Source: Prinsepia uniflora (taxonomy: Eukaryota; Streptophyta; Magnoliopsida; Rosales; Rosaceae). From it: 64,000 nucleotides of DNA. The DNA lies in NCBI GenBank assembly GCA_032719365.1, contig CM064875.1, forward strand, positions 15,797,816 to 15,861,815, given 5' to 3'. A program made the translations under genes and the position numbers. Shown one piece after another: positions 45,224 through 57,100 of the stretch. Under the pieces are notes generated by a model. That model made no database searches and was not told where the DNA came from. It saw only the letters and a program-made list of their open reading frames with translations. The stretch's first letter is position 1. Each line of letters opens with the position of its first letter.

Positions 45224-48060
45224 TGTAACACCCCGGAAATTCACAGATTGTAATATTGTAATTTAATGTATGAAGTGACGATTTTACCCCTGTGGATTAT
45301 GGCCAATTGTTGACTTTTTGGGTTATGGGTCAAATGGACTTTGACCAGTGACCGTGACGTAGTTCGGGACGTCACGAGTTCACAGACAGGTGGCACGTCC
45401 AATTCGGACGATCAGGGAAAAAGTTATGACTATCGGAAGTTCAGGGGCATTACCGTAATTTGGACGAGTTAGGGGAAAAAGTTGACTTTTTGATGTACCG
45501 GGAATTTTCACACGACCCAAAGACCGTTAGATTCGTCTCGATGCCCTGAGTACAACGACAGGCGGCACGCGTGAAACGGACATCGGATGACCGAGTTGTG
45601 GGTCACGGAAGTTGGAGGGCATTTTGGTAATTTCTGCCCTGAGGGCATTTTGGTCTTTTGCACGGTTACTGTAGCAGCAACCGTGAAAAGCAGAGTACAC
45701 GGCCATGCCGTGGTGGTTGTGGGCGTGCAATTGTTTAAACCTTAGTGGACTGAGTTGTGAACATTGTTTAATTAGTTTGAGGTAATGGGAGTGTAATTTG
45801 AGGCTGTGCAGGCCACGGGAAGAATTAAAAACTTGAACGGGCTCTGTGTGCGGGAAACAGGTGCAGTGCAATCTGTGAGTGTCTCCCACGGGTGTTGGAC
45901 GCCTTGATCGATTAACCGCGCAAGGGGAGTGAGTGACGGGTTCATTTTGGTGTCTGTTTGAGGCTGAGAGTTGAGAGAGACGGGGAGAAACAGTGAAGAA
46001 CAGTTTCGGGTCTTTGGGGGAAAATTTTCCGAATTCAATCTCTACGGGTTTTGAGATCGATCTAAACACTGGGGAAGCTTTCTGGGAGTAGCAGAAACCT
46101 AACCGTGCAAGATTCGAAGAGTGTGATCGAGGAATTGCCCAAGAACCCAAGTTCCAGTTCTGAGAAAAACCGATTTGGAGGGAAAATCCGAGTTCAATTT
46201 CCACGGCCTTTTGGACGAAACCAATCACTGAGTGAGCTTTCTGGGAACATTTGGAACCTGTCCATATCGAAATCGACGACAACCAGCCACGGAGGAGCTG
46301 GGACGGTAACCGCCGTGTGCAGAGGAAATCGCAGCGTTTGGACGGCTACTTTCAGGTGATGTTTCGTTCAATTGATGGTTCTATTTTGTTAGTCTAGGTC
46401 CTAGTATGCTTCTGTATAAATTAATTGGACAATGGTGATTGTTTGGAGGTGTTCTGAGGTTGGACCTGTGTAGCTATTCGGGTTTGGATAGGATGGTTGA
46501 AGGCTTGTCGAGTTGATTAGTGGACTGAGAACTGTAATTAAATGACTTTAGAACATGTTAGAATCAAGAAGGAAAGAAATTAAGTAGAAATAGACGGCTA
46601 ATTAATCGGGTCACCCCGCGGGTCGCAGACCCAAATTACAGTAAATCGGGCAAGGACGGTGACACTGTAGCAGCGACACTGTAGCAGCGCGTGACTTTCA
46701 CGCGCAGCAACTTTGGGTGGCGCGTGAGGGCGCGTTGAGCATTATCTCGGATCACGGTCAACATGACTTTTAATCCTTTCATCATTTTGGACATTTTCTG
46801 TGAAATAACTATGTTGATCTGAGATAGTGAGGAAGGTCAGTTTAGGGCCGGATGTCTCGGGAAGCGTGTTGGCCGGCTTTCCCGAACCGGTTTCTGTTTC
46901 GGACTTTTTGAGGGTATTTTAAGGACCTATAATGACACTTGTGTGTGATTGGAAATGACAGGGAACTTACGTTAATTCCGGAGACAAGTTCGTACGCGCG
47001 TTATTCGCAGCGGGAGCGTACTGTGAGTGGGCCCGTTTTTATTAACTCTTGCATGCATAACCGTTTTCATTTCCGTATATCTATATGTGTGCGTGAATCA
47101 TTAATGGATTTGATTATCTCGATTTACGGCTGTGACACGTTTTACGGTGTTGGGCTGAGGCCCGTTTTACAGAAAATGAATACTGTTTTATATTGTATAT
47201 ATATAGTTACATATACTTGTGGATACGATGACTATCTTGGGTACTGCACTGTATAATCCACCGTATGATACTGTCTCCTCCGGATGTGGTACCTCGGAGC
47301 GGTCACGGCGCATTGCCTGCGAGGGGTCATGCTACGGAGGTGCCGGACCGTAGGATGACTCAGGAGCAGGATTGCTATTATTGGACGTCTGGGACGTCGA
47401 GCGTCTGGGACGCTAGGAATCTGGGATGCCATAACCGAGTTGGGTTCGGAGATTGGACTCGAGATTTGAGACCCCGGGTGGCACGCGTAGCCTTGGGACT
47501 GTGACCATTATTGGACGTCAGGGACGTCGGACATCTGGGATGTTAATATCGGTTGTGTATGGTGCAGTAGCTGGGTTTATATTACATTTCTGGCTTAATA
47601 TGATGCTGTGATATATTACACGTATTTATGGTTTTTAAATACTGATGCATGCATGTTTTGGAAAACGGAGGGGTAAAGTATGTATTTTCCTTATTATACT
47701 GTTTTTACAAACCTGAGTTTCGGCCCACTCACCTTTCATGTTTTGGTAACCCCTCCAGGTCGTATTGCTGAGGTTGGTGAGGACCCCGAGGCTGAGGCAT
47801 AGATTTTGCACTGCGCACCTGAACCCCTGTCGGGTCGGATCACCCGCAGGATTTTCCTTTCTAGTGTCGTGCTCGGATTTGTATTTTAAATTGTATCCCT
47901 TGTCTAACATCTGTTAAATTTGGAATATGTATGACTTTTTAATTCGGACATTTATGCATTTAAGTTTTAAGGCTAAAATCGGGATTTTCGGTTCGGGTGT
48001 CAGACGGGAGTAGGGCACGTCCCCTTGTGGTCCCCGGGGGATCGGGGCGGGTTCCTGTCA
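45224..48060 (+). mobile_element. Solo LTR G, 2.8 kb
   Basis: Starts TGTAACACCCCGGAAATTC and ends GGGGCGGGTTCCTGTCA, with perfect duplications TCTGA at 45219-45223 and 48061-48065. It contains the U3 modules, a donor-like TTTCAGGTGATG (46356), the exon-like block 46962-47022, the intron-like segment 47023-47758 and the terminal GACGGGAGTAGGG block. A 251-residue frame on the opposite strand (46282-45527) is an antisense by-product of a duplicated region, not a gene. Confidence 0.95.
47023..47758 (+). other. Intron-like segment of solo LTR G
   Basis: The left arm is GTGAGTGGGCC (47023-47033) and the right arm GGCCCACTCAC (47722-47732): the A of the other copies is G here and its partner T is C. 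The acceptor CCCCTCCAG ends at 47758, 27 nt after the CTCAC adenine, and GGAGGGG (47667-47673) is its exact complement. Confidence 0.45.
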
Positions 48061-48249
48061 TCTGAGACCACAGAGAGGGACTGAGGACGTGAGAGAGACT
48101 GAGAGACAGCGAGGGAGACGACGGAGGCCACAGTGGTGGCTGGAAACCATGAAAAACAAAGGTAACCTGTGGGTGTTTGATTTTGGGTTTCAATTTTAGA
48201 TGTTTTTACAGGATTCTAAGCCCATATTCATGTTCTTGGAGGAGAAGGT

Positions 48250-49772
48250 TGATAAGCCTTTAATTAAACATCATTTTATAACTTTTATGCTTATCTTTTA
48301 ATATTTAAATACCAAAAAATTGAAGAAAATAACATATTTTGTGAGAAATTTAAAGAATTGAATAGAGCGCGGAATTATGAGAATTTAGGCGAAAAAATCG
48401 CTTTAATCGGAGTTATATTGAAAAAGTTATGATTGAATGAAGGGAAGCCACCAAAAAGGGCAAGGCAATTCGATAGTAACCTACCGAATCCACAAAGACA
48501 GCCCAATAATAGGTTCGGCGCGCGCCTCCTGAACTACAGAAGGTTGTTTCGGCGCTAATGTACCGAGGTAGATTAGCGTTGTTCGACGCGCGTATCCAGA
48601 ACTTCTTTTTCCTGATTCGGCTAGTCTCCATCGAAAGTCCCTTCTACAGCCCAGCGCTTGGGACCCGAGTTAACTGCACATTGACCAGCTCCGTCCCGTC
48701 GATTTTGACTAGCTGTTTCGATGGCTAACCACCGAAACCTCTTCTGAAGTTTTAAATCCAAGTTTTAGGCATATTTTAAGATAAATTCAAGTTGTTTTCA
48801 CACCTATTCTCCATTTTGTATTAGGATTTCAATCCTATTTCATTTTCTTTTATTATTTTCACTCATTTTACTTGTAGGAAAGGTTTTTAATTAGTTTTCT
48901 TATATATTTAGGAAACATTTTCCTTTTAGAATTAAATTGTAAACTCCTATTTATTTGTGGATTAATTTTCTCCTACCAAAACTCTACTTAACCATTTTTT
49001 TCTTTTCAATAAATTCAAGATTTCTCATGCAAGGTTAATTATATCATACTTCATCCTCTACACCTTCACCGTTGCATAGTCAGGCTGTCCCTTAATGTCA
49101 CACCAAATAATGCACAATCACTTCGTATCCATAAAGTGTCTCGAAGAGAAAAAGTGTAACACGACTTCTTTACCTTATAGTTATCTTTTATGTTTGAATA
49201 TCTTGGTTTATGAACTGATTTCTAATATGATTCTTGGTTTTATGTTTTATATTGCTTCAATATTCTATGTGTTTTATGATTCTAGTTTTTGTTATGATTG
49301 TATGTTTGTGCTTAATGCTTGATTAGATATGTCAGGCTGTCCCCGAGTCTAATTCATTGAAAGTGTATGTCGGGTTCTCCCCGAGCACGTACTTAAGATA
49401 ATATGCAAATAACTCGTAAGGTTAGAATTAGAATTAGAGAATTGCATAGGTTGAAGTTAATAGAATTCATGAATGAGTTAGGTTTAAAGATAAGTTGACC
49501 ATGTAAATAATACATTAGGTTAGTTTAGATTAGTTAATCACTTAGGATAATAAAAACATTCAACTACCTCCCCCCCCCCCCCCCCCCAAAAAAAAAAACC
49601 ATAATTAATTAATCAAATGATAATCATGCTTAGGTACCCTCAATCCCCGGATAAGAACGAACCCTACTTATCAATGCTACAATCTACAAAAAAGGGTTTT
49701 AATTTGCATATGTTTTTATTAAGTGCTGAGTGTGACTTTGTGTTTACTTTAATGCTTAGTTTTAGCTTATCA
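48250..49772 (+). mobile_element. 5' LTR of element H
   Basis: 1523 bp. Compared with the 3' LTR it lacks a segment of about 45-50 bp containing AATAAATAGAGAGG (present at 53746-53795) and has an extra 29 bp near 49040. It also has a run of about 18 C followed by 11 A (49570-49598) where the 3' LTR has only CCACCCCC. Confidence 0.9.
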
Positions 49773-49777
49773 ATTTT

Positions 49778-49797
49778 TGGCACCGTTGTCGGGGATT
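49778..49797 (+). other. Primer binding site resembling tRNA-Asp
   Basis: TGGCACCGTTGTCGGGGATT, five bases after the LTR end. The usual plant sequence is TGGCGCCGTTGCCGGGGA; the two differences are transitions at CpG or CpG-like positions, consistent with methylation decay. Confidence 0.85.
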
Positions 49798-52700
49798 GAA
49801 ATAATCTCTTGTATGATTTCGTTTATGTATATATGTTCATAATGTAAATATTATATTCGTACATATTTTCATACTTGTATATTAATTGTAATACTTGTTA
49901 AAAATATTTTCTTTGTCAATTTCTTAAAGAAAATTTGTTTTTTTTCCTAAAGTAAAAAAAAAAAACATTTCGGAAAAAAAAAATTTCAAAAAAAATTAAA
50001 AAAAAGATTTTCCAAAAATAAAAAAAATTGTTTCCTATTAAATGTTTTAGAGTTGCATGAATTCCAAAACCCTTCTCTTCAAAATCTTACTTTCGGGAAC
50101 AGGTAGCGCCCATTTTGTTTACTTTTTCCTTAACCCTTCGTGATGTGTGGATTTCATCAACACACACTGTAGACTCAAATTTATGGACATGAGGTGAGGC
50201 GGAGGTTGCAAACACTTGGGTTTGTTAAATCTCTATTTTGAAAACTTTCACCGGTTGGTTATGGTGTTTAGGAGAGTTATGACTGGTGACAAGTGGGGCA
50301 CTAAGAAAGAGGACTCCAGTGGAGTACATAACTTGGCCATGTTACCCTCGGGGTGTTCTCGAAATTATTCCTTACTTCTTGCATTACATCTATCCCAACT
50401 GACAATTATTAACGTTGAATGGTGGAGGGGATTGAAATATGTTTATCAGTACGTGCAGGCCATAAGCCCAGAAAAGTACTATGAGAAGCGAAGTGGGAAA
50501 GTTATTTATGTCACTCTAAGACTTTATCTATTGCATTAGTAGATTGCATACCTACCATGTTGTTTCATGATGCTCGGATTTAATCACCAGGCCCCCTATG
50601 TTTAAGTGAATCTAGGGAAGTGAGATCAAAGGTGCATACCATTCTTTTCATACAATGTCACATAACTCTTATGTCTTATGCAGGTTCTAACGCTTTCCCT
50701 CTTATGTATTCATCCCATTCATCATGTAGACCTTTATATGTTGCATTAATTTGGACGTGTTTATAACTTGTGCCTTTGCATGCCATTTTCGTGACTTTAC
50801 CTTGCATACTCTTAAACTGTTTATACTTATTTGCTTCTCACTTGTATATAACCCGTTCTTTGTATATGCAATTCTATTTTGTGTATATTCCTTTATACTT
50901 CTCATCTTTTTTTTATGTACGTTTTCTCATCTACCTCTCTTGAAGGGACACACAATATGCAATTCACTTAATCTAAGGTCCATGAACTAGACTTAGGGGA
51001 CGTCCATGTCAATGAGATCGCGCATGAGCTTGACCCTCAGATTCAAGATGGATTGAAGCCTTACCTAAAGACATTTGGTGAGCACGATGTGGAGTTCGAA
51101 AGAGTGCATAGGCCCCGTATCGAATGAGTTGATTGAAGCACTTCGTCAAGGCTAAGGACATTAAACTTCAAGCGTTTCTTGGGAGGCAGCCCAATGACGG
51201 GGACGTTAAGGAGCCATCAAACAGAGATTTGCTTTCTTAAACCCTTCACTCTCTTTACTTTAGTTACTTTATGTATTATTGATTTATTTTCGTGAATCAT
51301 TCCTCCTTACTTAGATTCTTTACTTTCACTTTCATACATTGACGACAATATCAGATTTAAGTGTGGGGGAGGGGTTTACAACTTTATTGAGTCTTATTTT
51401 AAAAGAAAACAAAAACAAAACAAAAAAATTTCAACAAACAACAAAAACCCAAAAATATTTTCTATGTTTTAGTCTTTAGTCTTTTTGTTTAACTTAGTGT
51501 TTTAACGAGTCTTTGGATGCCCTTTAACCTGTCGATGATAAGAATGACGGATAAATGAAACAACACGGCTAAAAGATGATCACTACAACTTGAATTCATT
51601 TGTTAATGCTTTATAATTGAATGTTTATAACTTGTAGTGAATGATGCATGATAAACTGGTACAGAACGAGCATGTTAAGATTTGTATGAATCATATAACC
51701 CTATGTGAGCTTTAGAGCCTTATATACTTTTTTGTTGAGTGGTTCATAGGAGTTCTTTGTTTAAATTGAAGAACATGTGCCTCATAATTGCTTTCCATAG
51801 ATTTTAATGAACTCTAGAGTACTAGAACTTATTCTATGTGATTTTCAACGCTTTTAAGTCAATAAATTCTCTGATTTTGGACATGATTAAAGCAATAGGG
51901 TTAGCACCGCTTATCTAAATATCCAAGCCCTATTTGATCACATAAGTGTCATCTCCCTAGTTGAGCCTACATTAAGCCTTACTTTCATCACCTTAAACAT
52001 CTCTTCACATAAGCCTAGTATAAGACATCATTTACCCTTATTCCTTGGACTTGGTTGAAGATTTGAAAGATGGTATGAAACACAAGAAAGTTATTTGATG
52101 AATGAAGACTTATATGTAAGTGTAGGAAATGACTTGCTTAAACTATATTTGTATTCATTGCATTACCTCTAAAAAAAAGAGAAAAAAAATTGATGAAAAA
52201 AAAAGAATCAAGAACAAAAGTTCTATGAGGTACAAAAATTGAGTTCTGAGCTAAGTACCCTATGCTTGTGATTTGGAACAATGAAGATTGGAGGCCTACA
52301 TGAAGATTTTTGTCCCCTTACCCTAATTACAAGTTCAAAGATGTTGAGAATGAAAATTAAGGCCCAACAAGCTAATACTTGGCCTATGGCTGTGGGAAAA
52401 CACTTATGCCTATGTGATGGAGCCTTTGGTGAGTCCTGGAACAAAATTTAACACCCATATCCTAAAAATCCATGCCTCTACACCTAGCCCCATTACAACC
52501 TCAAATTAAGACTTTATGATCCTTGAGATGAGTAAACTTTGATTAGTTGAGTTTATCACTTGAGTAAGCTTATGGTTTGGTTCATTTGTGCAAGTATGTT
52601 CACTATCTTATGGTTTATGTTTGAATTTTTATGAAGTAACTTACTTTCTATTATGTGAACATCTTTCTCACATTTCTTAAGTGCAAACACAAACCCCTAT

Positions 52701-53021
52701 ACACATTGAGTGGAAATCTTGAGTGTATATCCTTGTGAGTTGATCATACTTATTTTACTCATGTTGAGATACATTTCACCAAGTTTACTCATTGTCTTAC
52801 TTGTCAAGGAACTCTGTTATGATGTATTAACTTTTGAATTGCATATGCTATATAGCTTCTTAATGTAAATCTTTGATGTCATACTTATGTTGATACAATT
52901 TGAGACGAATGGTTGAGGGCTTAGTAGTTTTTGCTTTTAAGAAAAAGAAATTTTGAGTTTCAAAGCCTTAGTTTGTCCTTGTATTTGCTAGGGACTAGTA
53001 AAGTCTAAGTGTGGAGGTATT
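49798..53021 (+). other. Internal region of element H, no intact gene
   Basis: A 107-residue frame at 50216-50539 shows no recognisable domain. At 51169-51200 the words CGTTTCTTGGGAGGCAGCCC, common near the end of coding in this group, appear. They are followed by AAGTGTGGGGGAGGGG (51359-51374), a purine tract like those in Athila-type elements. A second tract, AAGTGTGGAGG (53007-53017), sits at the 3' LTR and is the likely PPT. Confidence 0.75.
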
Positions 53022-54105
53022 TGATAAGCCTCGACTTAAGCATCATTTTATACCTTTTATGCTTATATTTTAATCTTTAAATACCAAATAATTGAAGAAA
53101 ATAACATATTTTGTGAGTAATGTACAAAATTGGATAGAGCGTAGAATCACAAGAATTTAGGCGAAAGAATCACCTCAATCATAGTTATAATGAAAAAGTT
53201 ATGATCGAATGAAGGGAAGCCACCGAAAAGGGCAAGGCAATTCGGTAGCAACCTACCGAATCCACAAAGACAGCCAAATAATAGGTTCGGTGCGAGCCTC
53301 CTGAACTACAGAAGGTTGTTTCGGCGCTCGTGTACCGAGGTAGATTAGTGTTGTTCGGCGTGTGTATCCAGAACTTCGTTTTCCTAATTCAGCTAGCATC
53401 CACCCAAAGTCCCTTCTGCAGCCCAGCACTTGGGACCCGAGTTGACTGCACATTGACCAGCCCCGTCCCACCGATTTTGACCAGCTGTTTCGATGGCTGA
53501 CCACCGAAACCTCTTCTGAAGCTTTCAATCCGAGTTTTAGGCTTATTTTAGGATAAATTTAAGTTGTTTTCACACATATTTTCCATTTTGTATTAGGATT
53601 TCAATCCTATTTCATTTTCTTTTATTATTTTCACTCATTTTACTTGTAGTAAAGGTTTTTAATTAGTTTTCTTATATATTTAGGAAACATTTTCCTTTTA
53701 GAATTAAATTGTAAACTCCTATTTATTTGTGGATTAATTTTCTCCAATAAATAGAGAGGTTCATGCTATTTGTAAAAGGTCGCCCCTTTTGTACCAAAAC
53801 TCTACTTAACCAATTTTTTCTTTTCAATAAATTCGAGATTTCTCATGCAAGCCTTCACTGTGGCATAGTCAGGCTGTCCCTTAGTGTCTCACCAAATAGT
53901 GCCCAATCACTTCGTATCCATAGAGTGTCTCGAAGAGAAAAAGTGCAACACGGCTTCTTTACCTCATAGTTATCTTTTCTATTTGAATATCTTGGTTTAT
54001 GAACTGATTTCTAATATGATTTTTGGTTTTATGTTTTATATTACTTCAATATTCTATGTGTTTTATGATTCTGGTTTTTGTTATGATTGTATGTTTGTGC
54101 TTAAT

Positions 54106-57100
54106 TGTAACGCCCCGGACGTTCTGAAAATGTAATATTGTAAAATATTGAATAAAATGACGTTTTTACCCCTGTGATTTGTGCGGTCAATTTGTTGACT
54201 TTTTGATTGGGAGGTCGAACGGACGTGGAGTGATGACCGTGACGTAGTTCGGGACGTCACGAGTTCATAGACAGGTGGCACGTTCGATTCGGACGAACAG
54301 GGTGAAAGTTATGATGTTCGGAAGTTCAGGGGCATTATCGTAAATTGGACGTTATAAAGGGAAAAAGTTGACTTTTTGTTTGACAATTGATATTCATTTG
54401 ACTCGAAGACCGTTATGTTCATCTCGACGCCCTGAGTACAACGACAGGCGGGACGCTTGAAACGGACATCGGATGACCGAGTTACGGGTCACGGAAGTTG
54501 GAGGGCATTTTGGTAATTTTTGCCCTGGGGGCATTTTGGTAATTTTCGCACGGGGTACTGTTCACCACCGTGGAAAACAGAGCAGCGGCCGTGGTGTCTT
54601 GTGCGTTCAATTGTTTAAAGCTTAGTGGAAGGTTCAGGGCATTGTTTAAGTCGTTTGAGGTTGTGGGAAGCATCCATGCGTGTTTAGGCAGAGACTGAGT
54701 GCACGGGCTGGGTTAAATAAATGGCTATGGCTTCTGTGTGCGTGGGAGACATTTTAAGAAAATCTCAGTTGGTCTCCCACGGGTTGCTGGCCGTTTGAAT
54801 TGATCGACAGAGTAAAGGAGTGAGGAGAGGACTCAGTTGGGTATTTGGTTCAGTTTAGGAGCTGAGTTGAGAGGAAACTGTGAGAGAAACCGTGAAGAAC
54901 CATTTTCGGGTTTTTGGGGGGAAAGATCTGAATTCGACTTCTACGGGTGGAGAGATAAACCTAAACACATTGAGAGACTTCTGGGAGTGAAAGGATCACG
55001 AAGGTGCAAGAATTGAGGGAGAATGTTCGCTGTTGGCCCAAGAACCTGAGTCGCGGTTCAGAGATGAACCAGTTGGAGGGAAAAATTGAATTCAATTTCT
55101 GAGGCTTGTTGATCAAAACCAAGGGCCATTCTAGTCTTCTGGGAGCAAGAGGAAACCATCCGCATCGATTTCGAAGGACGACACCCATGAATTGGCCAAG
55201 AACTGAGCTCCCTGGTTCTGAGAATTTTCGAGCTTGAGGACGACAACTTCCAGGTAACGGCGAGTCCAATTGATTGTACCATTGTGTTCGTCTAAGTTTC
55301 CTTAATCTACTGGTGAAATTAATTTGAGAATGGAGTTAGTTTGGGGGAGTTCTGAGTGATGACCCGTTCATCTGTTCAAGGCTGGGTTGAATCGACTTGG
55401 GGACCATTGAGGTTAATTAGCATTACTGACATAAAATTAATAGAGTAGAGAAGGTGATAGGATTGAAAACGGGAGGAATTGCTTGAGAACTGAACTTGAA
55501 CTGGTCGGGTTGTGTCGCGGGTGACAGACCCGTTTATCAGGCTATCCGGGTAGGAACGATGACACTGTAGCTTGGCGCGTGGCCTTCACGCGTAGCCACT
55601 TTGGGCGGCGCGTGACGGCGCGTGCGATGTCATCTCCGATCACGGTCAACATGGAAATTGATCCTTTCAGTGTAATCAACATTTTACCTTTAGAGTTCGA
55701 ATTGTTCGGGAGTCATTCGGGATAATTTCGGGAGCTTGGAAGTTTAGGACCTTAAGGTTTATTTCGCCGAAAAATCCGGGAAAATTAGGAAAAATCCTAC
55801 GAGCTATTTGAGGATGTTTGTAACCCTTCTTGTACATTTTTACAGGCCCGGACACTTCCGAAGCTACAGAGGAGCGCGCGGGACGCGATTGACGCGTCCT
55901 AAAACCGTGAGTGGACCTTTTGATTTCTAAATTGGGCATGCATGACTATTTTGCTTATTTATCTCTTGGTTTTACCTATGATTTTATGATGGTGATATGA
56001 TATATCGGTTTTACATGTTTCCACGTTTTTCGAGATATTTATCGTATTTCACGCATTTCGAGATTACGGTTTTTGCTTATGCATGCGTGATGATTTTGAT
56101 GAAGTACCTGGATATGAATATGCATGTTTCGGATTTATGGTGTTTGATCACATTGTGAAGTAATTTTTGGAAATTGCATGTGTTGGAAATTGCATGTGAA
56201 TTCGGACATAAGTCCTGTTATGATGAGAAATGTTTTCGGAATAATGTTGGAAAACGGTTTGTGATGAATCCTGGTTTGTTGTGTTTAAAAATGGTTTTGG
56301 GTTTAAAGACCCGGTTAATGGTTGGATCTGGTTTTGGGTTTAAAGACCCGGTATGTTGATGACGGGGGCGGGCCCGAAAATTGGGTTTAAAGACCCGAAT
56401 TGAGTTTAAAGACTCGTGAGTTTAAAGACTCGATTATTATGATACCCCCGAGGCCTATTAATCATGTTTTGAGTTTAAAGACTCGTTGATATCCCGGGAA
56501 GGCCTAATGTTGAGTTTAAAGACTCGGATGGATCCAACGGCATAATTGTGATTATTGGTTTACGTTTTACTTGATTTGTGCAAATAATGTTTCAAAACGA
56601 CGGTTTCTGGAATCTGGTATTATTAAATGGTTTTATATGAGTTATGACGATCCTTATAACATTTTTCATGTGTTTCAGAATAAGAGTTTTCAAAAGTTTA
56701 ATACGCAAGTTTTGAATATTTGGTTATGCATGCGGATTACAAAACTGGAGGGCGAACCCGATTTCGGAAAACTGTTTTTCCTGCAAAACTTATGTTTCGG
56801 TCCACTCACACTTTGCTGTTTTAAATTCCCTCCAGGTCGTGGTACAAGTGCGGGGGCAAGCGCCGAGGCAGAGGCGGAGGCATAAAGTTTTCCGTTGCGG
56901 AGTAGTTAGTTCACAGAGTAGGATTTGTTTCTTTAACTTTTTTGTAACATTATGCTCTGTGAAACTGTGGACTTGACGTCCAGTCGGTTGTAATCGTTTA
57001 ATCTCCCTGGTCTGACAATGGGTGTGTTGTAATATTATTTAGTTTTCCGGTCTTTTGGATTCGATTGTCAGACGGGAGCAGGATGCTTCCCGATTATCGA

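Larger units (their letters stand above)
44731..48249 (+). mobile_element. LTR F: gypsy-family LTR, split by solo LTR G and element H
   Basis: Begins TTTAACGACCCGTCCC; comparison with TGTAACGACCCGTCCC of LTR D shows the terminal TG has become TT. It runs 44731-45223 and resumes at 48066-48249, where element H starts. It shares with LTRs C and D the motif TGGATGAGTGACA near 45087 and the 5' words TTTTGCCCCTAGAAAGG and AGTTGACTTTT. More of it may follow after 57548. Confidence 0.65.

Noticed and set aside
45527..46282. 251-residue minus-strand open frame in solo LTR G
   Set aside because: It is antisense to a duplicated exon-like part of an LTR, its internal peptide repeat follows the 160-bp DNA duplication, and the related LTR I has no matching full frame.
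46962..47022. Exon-like block of the LTRs as a coding exon
   Set aside because: Lengths across copies (61, 61, 64, 77, 78) do not keep phase and I has a stop in the frame open in G.
50216..50539. 107-residue frame inside element H
   Set aside because: No domain recognised; it lies in a non-coding retroelement interior.
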